Assembly: GCF_015668515.1 (NCBI RefSeq)
Contig: NZ_JADPFO010000001.1
Span: forward strand, 175,139-239,138
Source of the DNA: Paraclostridium tenue
GTDB taxonomy: Bacteria; Bacillota; Clostridia; Peptostreptococcales; Peptostreptococcaceae
Length of the DNA: 64,000 nucleotides
Direction of reading: 5' to 3'
The notes under the pieces were generated by a model. That model did not search any database and was not told the DNA's origin. It worked only from the letters and a program-made list of their open reading frames with translations. The position numbers and the translations under genes were made by a program. Below, one piece after another: positions 8,592 through 16,471 of this stretch; position 1 is the first letter of the stretch, and each line of letters begins with the position of its first letter.

Positions 8592-8888
8592 ATGTATTAC
8601 ACATATATAATAACTTGTAAAAATGAAACATATTATATAGGGTACACAAGTGATATAAAAAGAAGAATGGAAGAACATAAAAAGGGTATAAATTCTAAAT
8701 ATACTAGAGCTAATGGATTTAAAAAATTAGAGATATATTGGACAAGTAAAACTAAAAGTGAAGCTATGAAACTAGAATGCTTTTTAAAAAAATTAACTAG
8801 AATAAATAAAACTAAAATTATAGAAAATCCTAATCTTTTATACGAAAAATATTGTATCGATAAAGATAAGTATGTATTAGGAAAATAA
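8592..8888 (+). CDS. GIY-YIG domain protein (UPF0213/YhbQ-like)
   Basis: A 98-residue single-domain GIY-YIG nuclease-fold protein. The GIY-YIG pair appears as YYTYIITC...YYIGYTSDIKRRMEEH, with the catalytic-type Arg in KRRMEEH and Glu in EAMKLECFLKKL. GGAGG at 8582-8586 selects ATG 8592 over the upstream TTG at 8580. Members act on branched or damaged nucleic acid in some species; the cellular role is not established here. It is the last gene before the carbohydrate region. Confidence 0.88.
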   Translation: MYYTYIITCKNETYYIGYTSDIKRRMEEHKKGINSKYTRANGFKKLEIYWTSKTKSEAMKLECFLKKLTRINKTKIIENPNLLYEKYCIDKDKYVLGK

Positions 8889-9015
8889 GAAAGCGAAAAT
8901 TGATATAAATTTTACTTGGCTTAAAGTTAAATTATATAAATGAAATATAAAATAAAATTAAAAATAAAATTTAAAATATATATTGCTTTCTATGGCGAAA
9001 AATGATATTTTAAGT

Positions 9016-9030
9016 ATGTAAACGTTTTAC
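9016..9030 (+). promoter_or_regulatory. cre-like / LacI-family operator
   Basis: ATGTAAACGTTTTAC is a near-palindrome centred on CG that matches most of the CcpA cre consensus WTGNAANCGNWNNCW, with mismatches at the last two positions. It lies 22 bp before the glycosidase start, a suitable place for carbon catabolite control or a dedicated LacI-type regulator. Confidence 0.45.
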
Positions 9031-9051
9031 TTAACTTAGGGAGAGGGGGAA

Positions 9052-9066
9052 GGTGTATTTTACACC
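9052..9066 (+). promoter_or_regulatory. Inverted repeat overlapping the GH4 start codon
   Basis: GGTGTA-TTT-TACACC is a perfect 6-bp inverted repeat that includes the proposed GTG start (9053) and adjoins the ribosome site. It could be a translational control hairpin or an operator half-site pair, or chance. Confidence 0.3.
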
Positions 9067-10426
9067 TATGGATATAATGGAAAAAGGATTAAAGATTGTT
9101 ACAATTGGTGGAGGATCTAGCTATACACCAGAGCTTGTTGAAGGTTTTATAAAAAGACATAATGAGTTACCTGTAAAGGAATTATGGCTAGTCGATATTA
9201 AAGATGGGGAAGAAAAATTAGAGATAGTCGGAAATCTAGCAAAAAGAATGGTAAAAAAAGCTGGCATAGATATGACTATACATACAACGTTAGATAGAAG
9301 AAAAGCTTTAGTAGATGCAGATTTTGTAACTACTCAGTTAAGAGTAGGACTACTAGATGCTAGAATTAAAGATGAAAGAATACCACTATCACATGGAATT
9401 ATAGGGCAAGAAACTAATGGTCCTGGAGGATTTTTTAAAGCTTTAAGAACAGTTCCAGTAATATTAGATATAATAAAAGATATAGAAGAACTTTGTCCAA
9501 ATGCTTGGTTAATAAACTTTACAAACCCAGCAGGAATAATAACTGAGATGGTATTTACTCATACTAACTTCAAAAGATTTATAGGGCTTTGTAATGTACC
9601 TATAGGGGTAAAAGCAGGAGTTGCAGAAGCTTTAGGAGTTGAAAAAGAAGATTTAGATGTTACATTTGCAGGACTTAATCATATGGTATATGGAGTTAAG
9701 GCTTGTTTAAATGGAGTAGATATAACTGAAGAAGCTATAGAAAAATTTGCAAATTCTGAAATGAGTATGAGAAATATAAAATCAACAGCACCTTTTAATC
9801 CAAGATTTATAAAATCACTAGGAGCTATACCTTGTCCATATCATAGATATTACTATAAGACTAAGGATATGCTAGAACACGAATTAAATGAATTTGCTAA
9901 AGGTCAAACTCGTGCAGAAGTTGTTAAAGCATTAGAGGAAGATTTGTTTGAATTATACAAAGATGAAAACTTAGATATAAAGCCACCACAACTAGAAAAA
10001 AGAGGTGGAGCATACTACAGTGACGCAGCTTGTAATTTAATAAATTCTATATACAACGATAAAAAAGATATACAAGTTGTAAATACTTTAAATAAAGGTG
10101 CTATAAAAAATATAGGTTATAATCATGCAGTAGAAATAAGTTCAGTTATAACTAAAGAAGGTCCTATGCCATTAGCTATAGGGGAAATGCCAGTAGGAAC
10201 TATTGGGCTTTTAAATCAAATAAAATCATTTGAAATTTTAACAGCTAAAGCTGCTGTTTTAGGGGATTATGATATTTCAATACAAGCTCTTTCTATAAAT
10301 CCACTTGTTACAAGCGATGAATTAGCTGAGACTATTATGAATGAAATGTTAATAGCACATGAAAGATATTTGCCTCAATTTGAAGAAAAAATAGAACAAC
10401 TAAAGGCAGGTGCAGCTAATGACTAA
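9053..10426 (+). CDS. Glycoside hydrolase family 4 (6-phospho-beta-glucosidase / chitobiose-6-P type)
   Basis: A 457-residue cytosolic NAD- and metal-dependent GH4 enzyme that cleaves 6-phosphorylated disaccharides made by a PTS. The Rossmann start KIVTIGGGSSYTPELVEG is followed by the family's metal ligands in GLCNVP (Cys) and GLNHMVYG (His), and by NFTNPAG. Similar proteins are called LicH, CelF or ChbF. GTG 9053 is used because AGGGGGA lies directly upstream, although homologues often begin nearer ATG 9077. Being followed by a YdjC deacetylase and a lactose/cellobiose-class IIA points to chitobiose-6-P or cellobiose-6-P as substrate; this is inference from context. Confidence 0.9.
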   Translation: MYFTPMDIMEKGLKIVTIGGGSSYTPELVEGFIKRHNELPVKELWLVDIKDGEEKLEIVGNLAKRMVKKAGIDMTIHTTLDRRKALVDADFVTTQLRVGLLDARIKDERIPLSHGIIGQETNGPGGFFKALRTVPVILDIIKDIEELCPNAWLINFTNPAGIITEMVFTHTNFKRFIGLCNVPIGVKAGVAEALGVEKEDLDVTFAGLNHMVYGVKACLNGVDITEEAIEKFANSEMSMRNIKSTAPFNPRFIKSLGAIPCPYHRYYYKTKDMLEHELNEFAKGQTRAEVVKALEEDLFELYKDENLDIKPPQLEKRGGAYYSDAACNLINSIYNDKKDIQVVNTLNKGAIKNIGYNHAVEISSVITKEGPMPLAIGEMPVGTIGLLNQIKSFEILTAKAAVLGDYDISIQALSINPLVTSDELAETIMNEMLIAHERYLPQFEEKIEQLKAGAAND

Positions 10427-11174
10427 ATTAATAATAAATGCAGATGACTTTGGATATTGCGAAGGTGTAAATCAAGGTATAATATCTGCACATAAAAATG
10501 GGGTTATAAATTCTTGTACAATAATGGCAGGGATGCCAGGGTTTAATCAAGCAGTAGAACTTTTAAAGGAAAATAAAGAGCTTGGATGTGGAGTACATAT
10601 GACTTTAAGTTGTTATAAACCTGTTTTAAATACTCATAAGACTTTAGTGGATGAAAATGGATTTTTCTTTAAAAGGATAACTAAAGAAAAAGCTAATGAA
10701 TTTGATTTAGATGAACTATATAATGAATTTTGTGCACAAATAGATAAGGCTATAAATGCAGGAATAAAAATAACTCATTTAGATAGTCATCACCATGTAC
10801 ATACATTAGAAGAGTTTAGACCAGTAATAGAGAAGATATTAAAAAAATATGATTTACCTATAAGAGGTGGATTTGAGTATGAGCTTAAATATGACAAAAT
10901 AGTTCCTATGTTAGGAAGTTTTTATAGTAAAAATGTAGAAGCCGATTACTTTGAAAAACATATCGATGAAATTAAACAATATAAAGTTGTAGATGTTATG
11001 AGTCATCCAGCATTTGTAGATGCATTTTTATCAAAATCAACTTCTTACTCAATTGAGAGAACTAAAGAGCATGAGATTTTAACTTCAGAGGAGCTTAAAA
11101 AGTTTTTTGAAAGTAATGATATAAAAATAACTAATTATAGAAATATAGGGGAAAGTGAAGGTAGTAAAATATGA
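10419..11174 (+). CDS. YdjC/ChbG-family carbohydrate deacetylase
   Basis: A 251-residue cytosolic deacetylase. The metal-site motifs are INADDFGYCEGVN at the N-terminus and HLDSHHHVHT near residues 120-129. ChbG, the characterised relative, removes one acetyl group from chitobiose-6-P so that the 6-phospho-glycosidase can act. ATG 10419 overlaps the end of the GH4 gene by 8 bases; a GTG at 10410 is less likely. The deacetylase next to a GH4 enzyme and a PTS IIA is the classic chitobiose pattern and is the best clue that the substrate contains N-acetylglucosamine. Confidence 0.9.
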   Translation: MTKLIINADDFGYCEGVNQGIISAHKNGVINSCTIMAGMPGFNQAVELLKENKELGCGVHMTLSCYKPVLNTHKTLVDENGFFFKRITKEKANEFDLDELYNEFCAQIDKAINAGIKITHLDSHHHVHTLEEFRPVIEKILKKYDLPIRGGFEYELKYDKIVPMLGSFYSKNVEADYFEKHIDEIKQYKVVDVMSHPAFVDAFLSKSTSYSIERTKEHEILTSEELKKFFESNDIKITNYRNIGESEGSKI

Positions 11175-11494
11175 ATGAAAAAATATTTGAAATATCATTT
11201 GGAATAATAGGTCATGCAGGAGATGCAAAGAGCACTGCACATGAAGCATTAGCCGAAGCTAAAGAAGGTAATTTTGAAAAGGCTAGAGAACTTTTAAAAG
11301 AGGCTAGTGAAACTTTAAATAAGGCACATAGATTCCAAACAGAGTTAATACAAGCTGAAGCTACTGGAGAAAAAACTGAAATGGGGGTTGTTTTAGTTCA
11401 TTCTCAAGATCATTTAATGACAACTATGAACTTTTTACAATTAGCTAAAGAGTTTGTAGATATGTATGAATTTATATCTAAAAAATTAGGTTAA
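11171..11494 (+). CDS. PTS lactose/cellobiose-class EIIA (first copy)
   Basis: A 107-residue cytosolic phosphocarrier, all alpha-helical. The PTS_IIA lactose/cellobiose motif VLVHSQDHLMTT carries the phospho-accepting His, and IIGHAGDAKSTAHEAL starts helix 1. Its ATG overlaps the end of the deacetylase gene by 4 bases. A second EIIA of the same class lies at 12708-13025, on the other side of a collagen-like gene and beside the only IIB and IIC. This copy is therefore either redundant or serves the same IIBC in trans. A strong terminator follows. Confidence 0.93.
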   Translation: MNEKIFEISFGIIGHAGDAKSTAHEALAEAKEGNFEKARELLKEASETLNKAHRFQTELIQAEATGEKTEMGVVLVHSQDHLMTTMNFLQLAKEFVDMYEFISKKLG

Positions 11495-11500
11495 TAAATA

Positions 11501-11538
11501 AAAAATAAGAGCGCTAATACTAGCGCTCTTATTTTTTA
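11501..11538. terminator. Bidirectional Rho-independent terminator
   Basis: AAAAATAAGAGCGCTA pairs with TAGCGCTCTTATTTTT across ATAC. A- and T-runs on both sides let it serve the PTS operon on the plus strand and the collagen-like gene on the minus strand, whose stop codon lies inside it. Confidence 0.9.
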
Positions 11539-12360
11539 TTTATTATAAGGTGTTTTTTTACCAGGAGCATAAGGAACAGGCTTTACTTTACTAGGAGCTA
11601 CTCCCATTTCACCTTTAGGGCCTTTGGAGCCAGCTTCACCTTTTTCACCTTTGGAACCAGCTTCGCCTTTTTCACCTTTAGGACCTTTGGAACCAGCTTC
11701 GCCTTTTTCGCCTTTAGGGCCTTTGGAACCAGCTTCGCCTTTTTCACCTTTAGGGCCTTGAGAACCAGCTTCACCTTTTTCGCCTTTAGGACCTTGAGAA
11801 CCAGTTTCGCCTTTTTCGCCTTTAGGACCTTGAGAACCAGCTTCGCCTTTTTCACCTTTAGGACCTTTGGAACCAGCTTCACCTTTTTCGCCTTTAGGAC
11901 CTTGAGGACCAGCTTCGCCTTTTTCGCCTTTAGGACCTTGAGGACCAGCTTCGCCTTTTTCACCTTTAGGACCTTGAGCTCCAGGTAACGTTAATATTTC
12001 TAAAGTATTTATATTACATAATGGATTAATATATACTTCTTTACCAAAATCAACGTAATCTATAGCTGATAATTTTACGCATATAGGACCTTTACCAGAA
12101 GAAGTCATTCCATATACACTACAAGGTGTTATTTTCATTATTTTAAGTCTTAATATACAATCACTACATGATAATTTAAAACCAAGTGTTCTTCCGATGC
12201 AATTTACTAAATTTTTATACAAATCTAGTTCACATGGATAATAAGTATACATAGGTTTAGAAGGTTTTGTATACTCATCTTCATTACAATAATCTAAATA
12301 ATAGTACTTAGATTTACATTTACTAGGTTTACAATAATTACAGTCACAATTTTTATGCAT
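11536..12360 (-). CDS. Collagen-like repeat protein, probable spore/exosporium or surface protein
   Basis: A 274-residue protein. Residues 1-~125 form a Cys/Tyr-rich head ([18 protein letters not shown], then a globular part). From ~128 to ~255 there are uninterrupted Gly-X-Y triplets built on [21 protein letters not shown] units, and a short [14 protein letters not shown] tail follows. No signal peptide or LPXTG is present. This suits BclA-like exosporium filaments, which are assembled inside the mother cell and not secreted. The repeats are near-identical in DNA, so copy number is expected to vary between strains. It interrupts the two halves of the PTS region on the opposite strand. Confidence 0.85.
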   Translation of the reverse strand: MHKNCDCNYCKPSKCKSKYYYLDYCNEDEYTKPSKPMYTYYPCELDLYKNLVNCIGRTLGFKLSCSDCILRLKIMKITPCSVYGMTSSGKGPICVKLSAIDYVDFGKEVYINPLCNINTLEILTLPGAQGPKGEKGEAGPQGPKGEKGEAGPQGPKGEKGEAGSKGPKGEKGEAGSQGPKGEKGETGSQGPKGEKGEAGSQGPKGEKGEAGSKGPKGEKGEAGSKGPKGEKGEAGSKGEKGEAGSKGPKGEMGVAPSKVKPVPYAPGKKTPYNK

Positions 12361-12620
12361 TTAAAACACTCCATATTAATTTATTTAATAGTCTTATCCT
12401 ATCATTATACATATATGCAATTTGCATTTTATTTGAAACTAATTTTAAAAATATATATGAATAATTAAATTATTTAAAACATAAGCATAAAATAAGTTAT
12501 TATATATATAATCGTAGCCCTCTAATGTAAAAATAAGTCATATGAACATTGAAAAAACTATAATAAATAAAATAAAACATAAAATTAAAATAAATTGTAA
12601 AAATTTTTAAAAAAATACAA

Positions 12621-12649
12621 TTTACTGTTTCTTTTTTTTAAAATATAAT
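12621..12649 (+). promoter_or_regulatory. Sigma-A-like promoter for the PTS operon
   Basis: TTTACT, a 17-bp spacer, then a perfect TATAAT at 12644-12649. It lies ~60 bp upstream of the second EIIA gene and just before the cre site. Confidence 0.55.
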
Positions 12650-12663
12650 GTAAAATATAGTTA

Positions 12664-12678
12664 AAGAAAACGTTAACA
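12664..12678 (+). promoter_or_regulatory. Catabolite-responsive element (cre)
   Basis: AAGAAAACGTTAACA matches the cre consensus WTGNAANCGNWNNCW at every defined position but one (A for T at the second). It begins ~15 bp downstream of the -10 box, where bound CcpA would block transcription. Confidence 0.6.
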
Positions 12679-12707
12679 AAATAAAACCTTAAGTAAGGGG
12701 TGAAAAT

Positions 12708-13025
12708 ATGGATTATCAAGATAAAATACTAAAGGTTATAATTCATGCTGGAAATGCTAAATCACATATATATGAAGCATTACATTATGCTAAAAAGAAT
12801 GATTTTAAAAAATGTGATGAATACATGGAAAGTGCAAATGAAGAAATATTAGCAGCACAAAAAATACAAACGAGTTTAATCAATAAAGATTCAGAGGGGA
12901 AAAATATAGAGATAAGTATACTTTTAATACATTCTCAAGATCATTTAATGACTTGTTTAAGTGAAAGAAATTTAGTAAAAGAAATTATAGATTTAAGAAA
13001 AGAAATAGGCTTAAAAAATAATTAA
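12708..13025 (+). CDS. PTS lactose/cellobiose-class EIIA (second copy)
   Basis: A 105-residue helical phosphocarrier with the phospho-His motif LLIHSQDHLMTC. It is a divergent paralogue of the EIIA at 11171-11494: both have HAGxAKSxxxEAL helix 1 and the SQDHLMT motif, but most other positions differ. It heads the operon that carries the IIB and IIC genes, preceded by a promoter and a cre site, and is followed by IIB after 29 bp, so it is the more likely direct partner of that permease. Confidence 0.93.
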   Translation: MDYQDKILKVIIHAGNAKSHIYEALHYAKKNDFKKCDEYMESANEEILAAQKIQTSLINKDSEGKNIEISILLIHSQDHLMTCLSERNLVKEIIDLRKEIGLKNN

Positions 13026-13054
13026 AATATATAGGTTTTTAGGAGGAAATTAAA

Positions 13055-13381
13055 ATGAACAAAAAAATATATTTATTCTGTAGTGCAGGTATGTCAACAA
13101 GCTTATTAGCGAGTAAAATGCAAAATGTTGCAAATCAACATAATTTACCAATAGAGGTAGAAGCATTTCCATATTCTGAAATAGATAAAATAGTAGAACA
13201 AAAAAATCCAGATTGCATATTACTTGGACCACAAGTTAAATTTATGTTAAAAGAAGTTCAAGCTAAATTTAACGAAAAAACTCCGGTAGATGTTATAAAT
13301 AGTGTAGATTATGGTTCTATGAATGGGGAAAAGGTTTTAAAAACGGCTATAAAAATGATAAAAGCTCGTCAAGCTAAGTAA
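13055..13381 (+). CDS. PTS lactose/cellobiose-class EIIB
   Basis: A 108-residue cytosolic phosphocarrier. The phospho-accepting cysteine is Cys9 in IYLFCSAGMSTSLL, and the family loop CILLGPQVKFML is near residues 60-71. It passes phosphate from EIIA to sugar bound in EIIC. The ribosome site AGGAGG is strong. A hairpin lies between this gene and the IIC gene and may lower IIC expression. Confidence 0.95.
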   Translation: MNKKIYLFCSAGMSTSLLASKMQNVANQHNLPIEVEAFPYSEIDKIVEQKNPDCILLGPQVKFMLKEVQAKFNEKTPVDVINSVDYGSMNGEKVLKTAIKMIKARQAK

Positions 13382-13438
13382 TAGGTTTTAATATTTTATG
13401 ACTAAGGGAGTTTAAGGGGCAAAATCAAAGTTGATATT

Positions 13439-13482
13439 AAAGAAGCTAATTTAAATTAATTATTATTTATTAGCTTCTTTTA
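13439..13482 (+). terminator. Intercistronic terminator or attenuator between IIB and IIC
   Basis: AAAGAAGCTAAT pairs with ATTAGCTTCTTT across ~18 nt and ends in TTTTAT. It lies inside what is otherwise a continuous PTS operon, so partial termination or RNA-end protection is likely. Confidence 0.6.
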
Positions 13483-13514
13483 TATAAAATTACATATTAC
13501 ATTAGGGGGTAAAC

Positions 13515-14858
13515 ATGAATAAGTTTATGTCAACTTTAGAAAAGATGCTTATGCCTATGGCCGAAAAAATCGGTAAGAATAAGTATCTAGTAGCAATAAG
13601 AGATGGATTTTTAGTGTCATCTCCACTACTAATAGTAGGGTCGTTTTTCTTACTAATAGCAAACTTTCCAATACCAGGATGGAATGAGTTTTGGGCAAAG
13701 TTTTTCGGAGAAAATTGGGCAAGTGGATTAGCTCATGTAACAGCATCTACATTTGATGTAATGACTATTCTTGCAATTATAGGAATAGCTTTTTCGTTTG
13801 CTAAACAAATTAAAGCAGATGCTATACAAGCAGCTGCAGTTGCATTAGTTGCATTTTTCATAATAACACCATTTAAAATACCTTATACTCCAGAAGGTAT
13901 GGACGTTGTATATGAAGTAGGTGGAATACCATTAGGATGGATGGGATCTAAGGGTATGTTTGTTGGAATGATAACTTCTTTCGTATCAGTTGCTATATTC
14001 CAATGGGTAGTTAATAGGGGTTGGACTATAAAAATGCCAGAGGGAGTTCCTCCAACTGTTTCTAAGTCATTCGCTGCATTAATACCAAGTGCTATAATAA
14101 TGATAATATTCTTTTCAATAAAAACTGGATTCGAGTTAACTCCATATGGAAATATACATGAATTTATATATAAGTTTTTACAAATGCCATTGTTAAAGTT
14201 AGGAAATACTTTAACGGCTACAGTAATATCTTACATATTCTTACACTTATTCTGGTTCTTTGGAATAAATGGATCAAGTGTTGTTGGTGCAGTTTATAAT
14301 CCAATATTAAAGTTATTATCAGCTGAAAACTTAGAGGCTTTCCAAGCTGGAAAAGAAATACCTAACATAATAACTGGACAGTTCCAAGATATGTTTGCAA
14401 CTTTTGGAGGTGGAGGAAGTACACTTTCTTTATTAATTGTAATGCTACTTGTATGTAAAAGTAAGCGTATAAAAGAATTAGCTAAGTTATCTTTCTTACC
14501 TGGAGTATTTGGTATAAATGAACCTATAATATTTGGTTTACCTATAATGTTAAATCCAATATTATTAATACCATTTATGTTTGTTCCTATGTTTAACCAG
14601 ATAGTTACTTACTTCTGTATGGATAATGGATTGGTACCATTAACTAATGGTGTTCAAATACCTTGGACAACTCCAATAATATTTAGCGGATTCTTAGTAA
14701 GTGGATGGCAAGCATCAGTACTTCAAGTATTGCTTTTAATAGTGGGATGTTTTATGTATATGCCATTTATAAAAATGTTAGATAAACAATATTTATCTGA
14801 AGAACAAAATAATGTTGAAGAAGAAGATGATTTATCATTTGAAGATTTAGAATTTTAA
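13515..14858 (+). CDS. PTS lactose/cellobiose-class EIIC permease
   Basis: A 447-residue integral membrane sugar channel with ~10 hydrophobic segments. The family features are FLVSSPLLIVGSFF near residue 30, HLFWFFGINGSSV near 245-257 and GINEPIIFGLPIMLNP near 335-350, the last being the sugar-binding NEP motif of the cellobiose/chitobiose class. An acidic cytoplasmic tail (EEEDDLSFEDLEF) ends it. It works with the IIA and IIB genes upstream. The substrate cannot be read from the sequence; the adjoining deacetylase, GH4 enzyme and aspartylglucosaminidase suggest a GlcNAc-containing disaccharide or glyco-asparagine. Confidence 0.95.
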   Translation: MNKFMSTLEKMLMPMAEKIGKNKYLVAIRDGFLVSSPLLIVGSFFLLIANFPIPGWNEFWAKFFGENWASGLAHVTASTFDVMTILAIIGIAFSFAKQIKADAIQAAAVALVAFFIITPFKIPYTPEGMDVVYEVGGIPLGWMGSKGMFVGMITSFVSVAIFQWVVNRGWTIKMPEGVPPTVSKSFAALIPSAIIMIIFFSIKTGFELTPYGNIHEFIYKFLQMPLLKLGNTLTATVISYIFLHLFWFFGINGSSVVGAVYNPILKLLSAENLEAFQAGKEIPNIITGQFQDMFATFGGGGSTLSLLIVMLLVCKSKRIKELAKLSFLPGVFGINEPIIFGLPIMLNPILLIPFMFVPMFNQIVTYFCMDNGLVPLTNGVQIPWTTPIIFSGFLVSGWQASVLQVLLLIVGCFMYMPFIKMLDKQYLSEEQNNVEEEDDLSFEDLEF

Positions 14859-14875
14859 TTTAGGAGATAACTAAT

Positions 14876-15400
14876 ATGACTAAAATAGTTCTTATATTAG
14901 ATCAAATACAAGCTGGTGCTGGTGGTAAAGAAAAAGCAAATATACCACCAGGTGGGAAAAAGACTCCATTAGGACCAGGAGTAATGATGGAATCTTATCT
15001 AAAAGAAGTTGATTCAAAAGTTGTAGCAAGTCTTTATTGTGGGGATGAATATTTTATAAATAACCAAGAAGAAGTAACTTCTAAAATGGTTGCCATGGTA
15101 AAAAAAATAAATCCAGATGTAGTAGTTTGTGGACCAGCATTTAACTATGAAAACTTTGCTAAAATGTCAGCTATAGTAGCTAAAAGTATAAATGATAATA
15201 CTGATATAAAAGCTTTTGCTGCAATGTCTGTTGAAAATACTGAAATTTTAGAAAAATATAAAGATGAAATATTAATAGTTAAGACACCTAAAAAAGGTGG
15301 TATAGGACTTAATGAATCCTTAAAAAATATTTGCCAAATGGCGAAAAAACTTGCTGAGAATGAAGATATATCTACATTAAGACAAGAAGTTTGCTTCTAA
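14876..15400 (+). CDS. Stand-alone GrdB/PrdB-N-terminal-like protein
   Basis: A 174-residue protein that aligns, by motif order, with the N-terminal portion only of glycine/sarcosine/betaine reductase component B (GrdB, ~436 residues): an AGxGGKEKA start, LGPGVMMESYL, VVASLYCGDEYF, PDVVVCGPAFNYENFA and ILIVKTPKKGGIGL. The C-terminal region that carries the selenocysteine of GrdB is missing, and no TGA is involved; a terminator follows the stop. Short GrdB-related proteins are known in databases without a proven function. Its place 17 bp after a sugar EIIC and before aspartylglucosaminidase suggests a role with an amino-acid-linked sugar, which is inference. Confidence 0.75.
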   Translation: MTKIVLILDQIQAGAGGKEKANIPPGGKKTPLGPGVMMESYLKEVDSKVVASLYCGDEYFINNQEEVTSKMVAMVKKINPDVVVCGPAFNYENFAKMSAIVAKSINDNTDIKAFAAMSVENTEILEKYKDEILIVKTPKKGGIGLNESLKNICQMAKKLAENEDISTLRQEVCF

Positions 15401-15401
15401 A

Positions 15402-15432
15402 AATAAAGCCTTGGGAAACCAAGGCTTTTATT
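15402..15432 (+). terminator. Rho-independent terminator
   Basis: AATAAAGCCTTGG, GAAA tetraloop, CCAAGGCTTTTATT. It follows the GrdB-like stop by 2 bp and separates it from the aspartylglucosaminidase gene. Confidence 0.88.
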
Positions 15433-15500
15433 AAAAATAAGTATTAAAACAAAAATTAAAATAAAAATTAAAATATAAGTAAAATATGGAGGAAAGATAT

Positions 15501-16451
15501 ATGTGGGGAATAATAGCTACTTGGAGAATGGCAATAGAAGGAATAACAGAAAGCTCAGAAAAATTAAATGAAGGAATGGAAGCAGGAGATGCTATAGAAC
15601 TTGCTATTAAAAGAGTAGAAGATTTTCCGTTTTATAAGTCTGTAGGCTATGGTGGGCTTCCTAATGAAAACTGTGAAGTAGAATTAGATGCTGCATACAT
15701 GGATGGAGATACTCTTTCAATAGGTGCAGTAGCTGGGATAAGAGATTTTGCAAATCCTATATCAATAGCTAGAAAATTAAGTGATGAAAAAGTAAATTGT
15801 TTTTTAGTAGGAACTGGAGCAGAGGAATATGCTCATAAAAATGGATTTGAAAGAAAAAATATGTTAACTGATAGAGCTAAACAACACTACAATAAAAGAA
15901 AAAAAGAAACTTTAGAACAAGGACTAAGTCCATATGTAGGGCATGATACTGTAGGTATGGTTACATTAGATGGTAATGGTAAAATGTGTGCAGCAACTTC
16001 TACTAGTGGATTATTTATGAAAAAAAGTGGTAGAGTAGGAGATTCTCCATTATCAGGTTCTGGATTTTACGTTGATAGTGAGATAGGTGGAGCAACTGCT
16101 ACAGGTCTTGGGGAAGATCTTATGAAAGGTTGTATATCATATGAAATAGTTAGGCTTATGAAAGAAGGGTTAACTCCGCAACAAGCTTGCGATAAAGCTG
16201 TTAACGAATTGGATGAACTTCTTATAAAAAGAAGAGGTAAAGCAGGAGATTTATCACTAGTTGCAATGAATAATAAAGGTGAATGGGGAGTAGCTACTAA
16301 TATACCAAACTTTAGTTTTTCAGTAGCTACAAAAGATCATGAACCTACAGTTTATGTAAGTAATAGAATAGATGGTAAGAGTGTGCACGAAGTAGCATCA
16401 AAAGAGTGGTTAGATGCATATGCTGCTAGAATTATAGCACCTATAGAATAA
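15501..16451 (+). CDS. N4-(beta-N-acetylglucosaminyl)-L-asparaginase (aspartylglucosaminidase)
   Basis: A 316-residue Ntn-hydrolase precursor. The conserved HDTVGMV near residue 150 contains the Thr that becomes the N-terminal nucleophile after self-cleavage, followed by ATSTSGLFMKKSGRVGDSPL and the oxyanion-side GGATATGLGE. The enzyme splits the bond between Asn and GlcNAc left after glycoprotein breakdown. No signal peptide is present, so the substrate must be imported. ATG 15501 is chosen because GGAGG lies at 15488-15492; an upstream ATG at 15486 overlaps that site. It sits between a GlcNAc-type PTS and a dipeptidase, which fits uptake of glyco-asparagine or glycopeptides. Confidence 0.92.
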   Translation: MWGIIATWRMAIEGITESSEKLNEGMEAGDAIELAIKRVEDFPFYKSVGYGGLPNENCEVELDAAYMDGDTLSIGAVAGIRDFANPISIARKLSDEKVNCFLVGTGAEEYAHKNGFERKNMLTDRAKQHYNKRKKETLEQGLSPYVGHDTVGMVTLDGNGKMCAATSTSGLFMKKSGRVGDSPLSGSGFYVDSEIGGATATGLGEDLMKGCISYEIVRLMKEGLTPQQACDKAVNELDELLIKRRGKAGDLSLVAMNNKGEWGVATNIPNFSFSVATKDHEPTVYVSNRIDGKSVHEVASKEWLDAYAARIIAPIE

Positions 16452-16471
16452 ATAAGAATTGGGGAAATTTT

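Larger units (their letters stand above)
12361..12707. other. Intergenic control region between collagen-like gene and PTS operon
   Basis: A very AT-rich 347-bp stretch between two divergent genes. Besides the promoter and cre site listed separately near its right end, I see no open frame or stable hairpin. The left ~100 bp must hold the promoter of the collagen-like gene but no sigma-A element is convincing there. Confidence 0.5.

Noticed and set aside
11598-11988. Long open frames on both strands across the collagen-like repeats
   Set aside because: They are out-of-frame readings of the GPKGEKGEA repeat DNA with Lys/Val/Leu or Phe/Arg/Thr monotony and no start signals.
15501-16451. Plain L-asparaginase
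   Set aside because: The motifs HDTVGMV and GGATATGLGE with the MWGIIATWRMA start are those of the aspartylglucosaminidase group rather than type I/II asparaginase.
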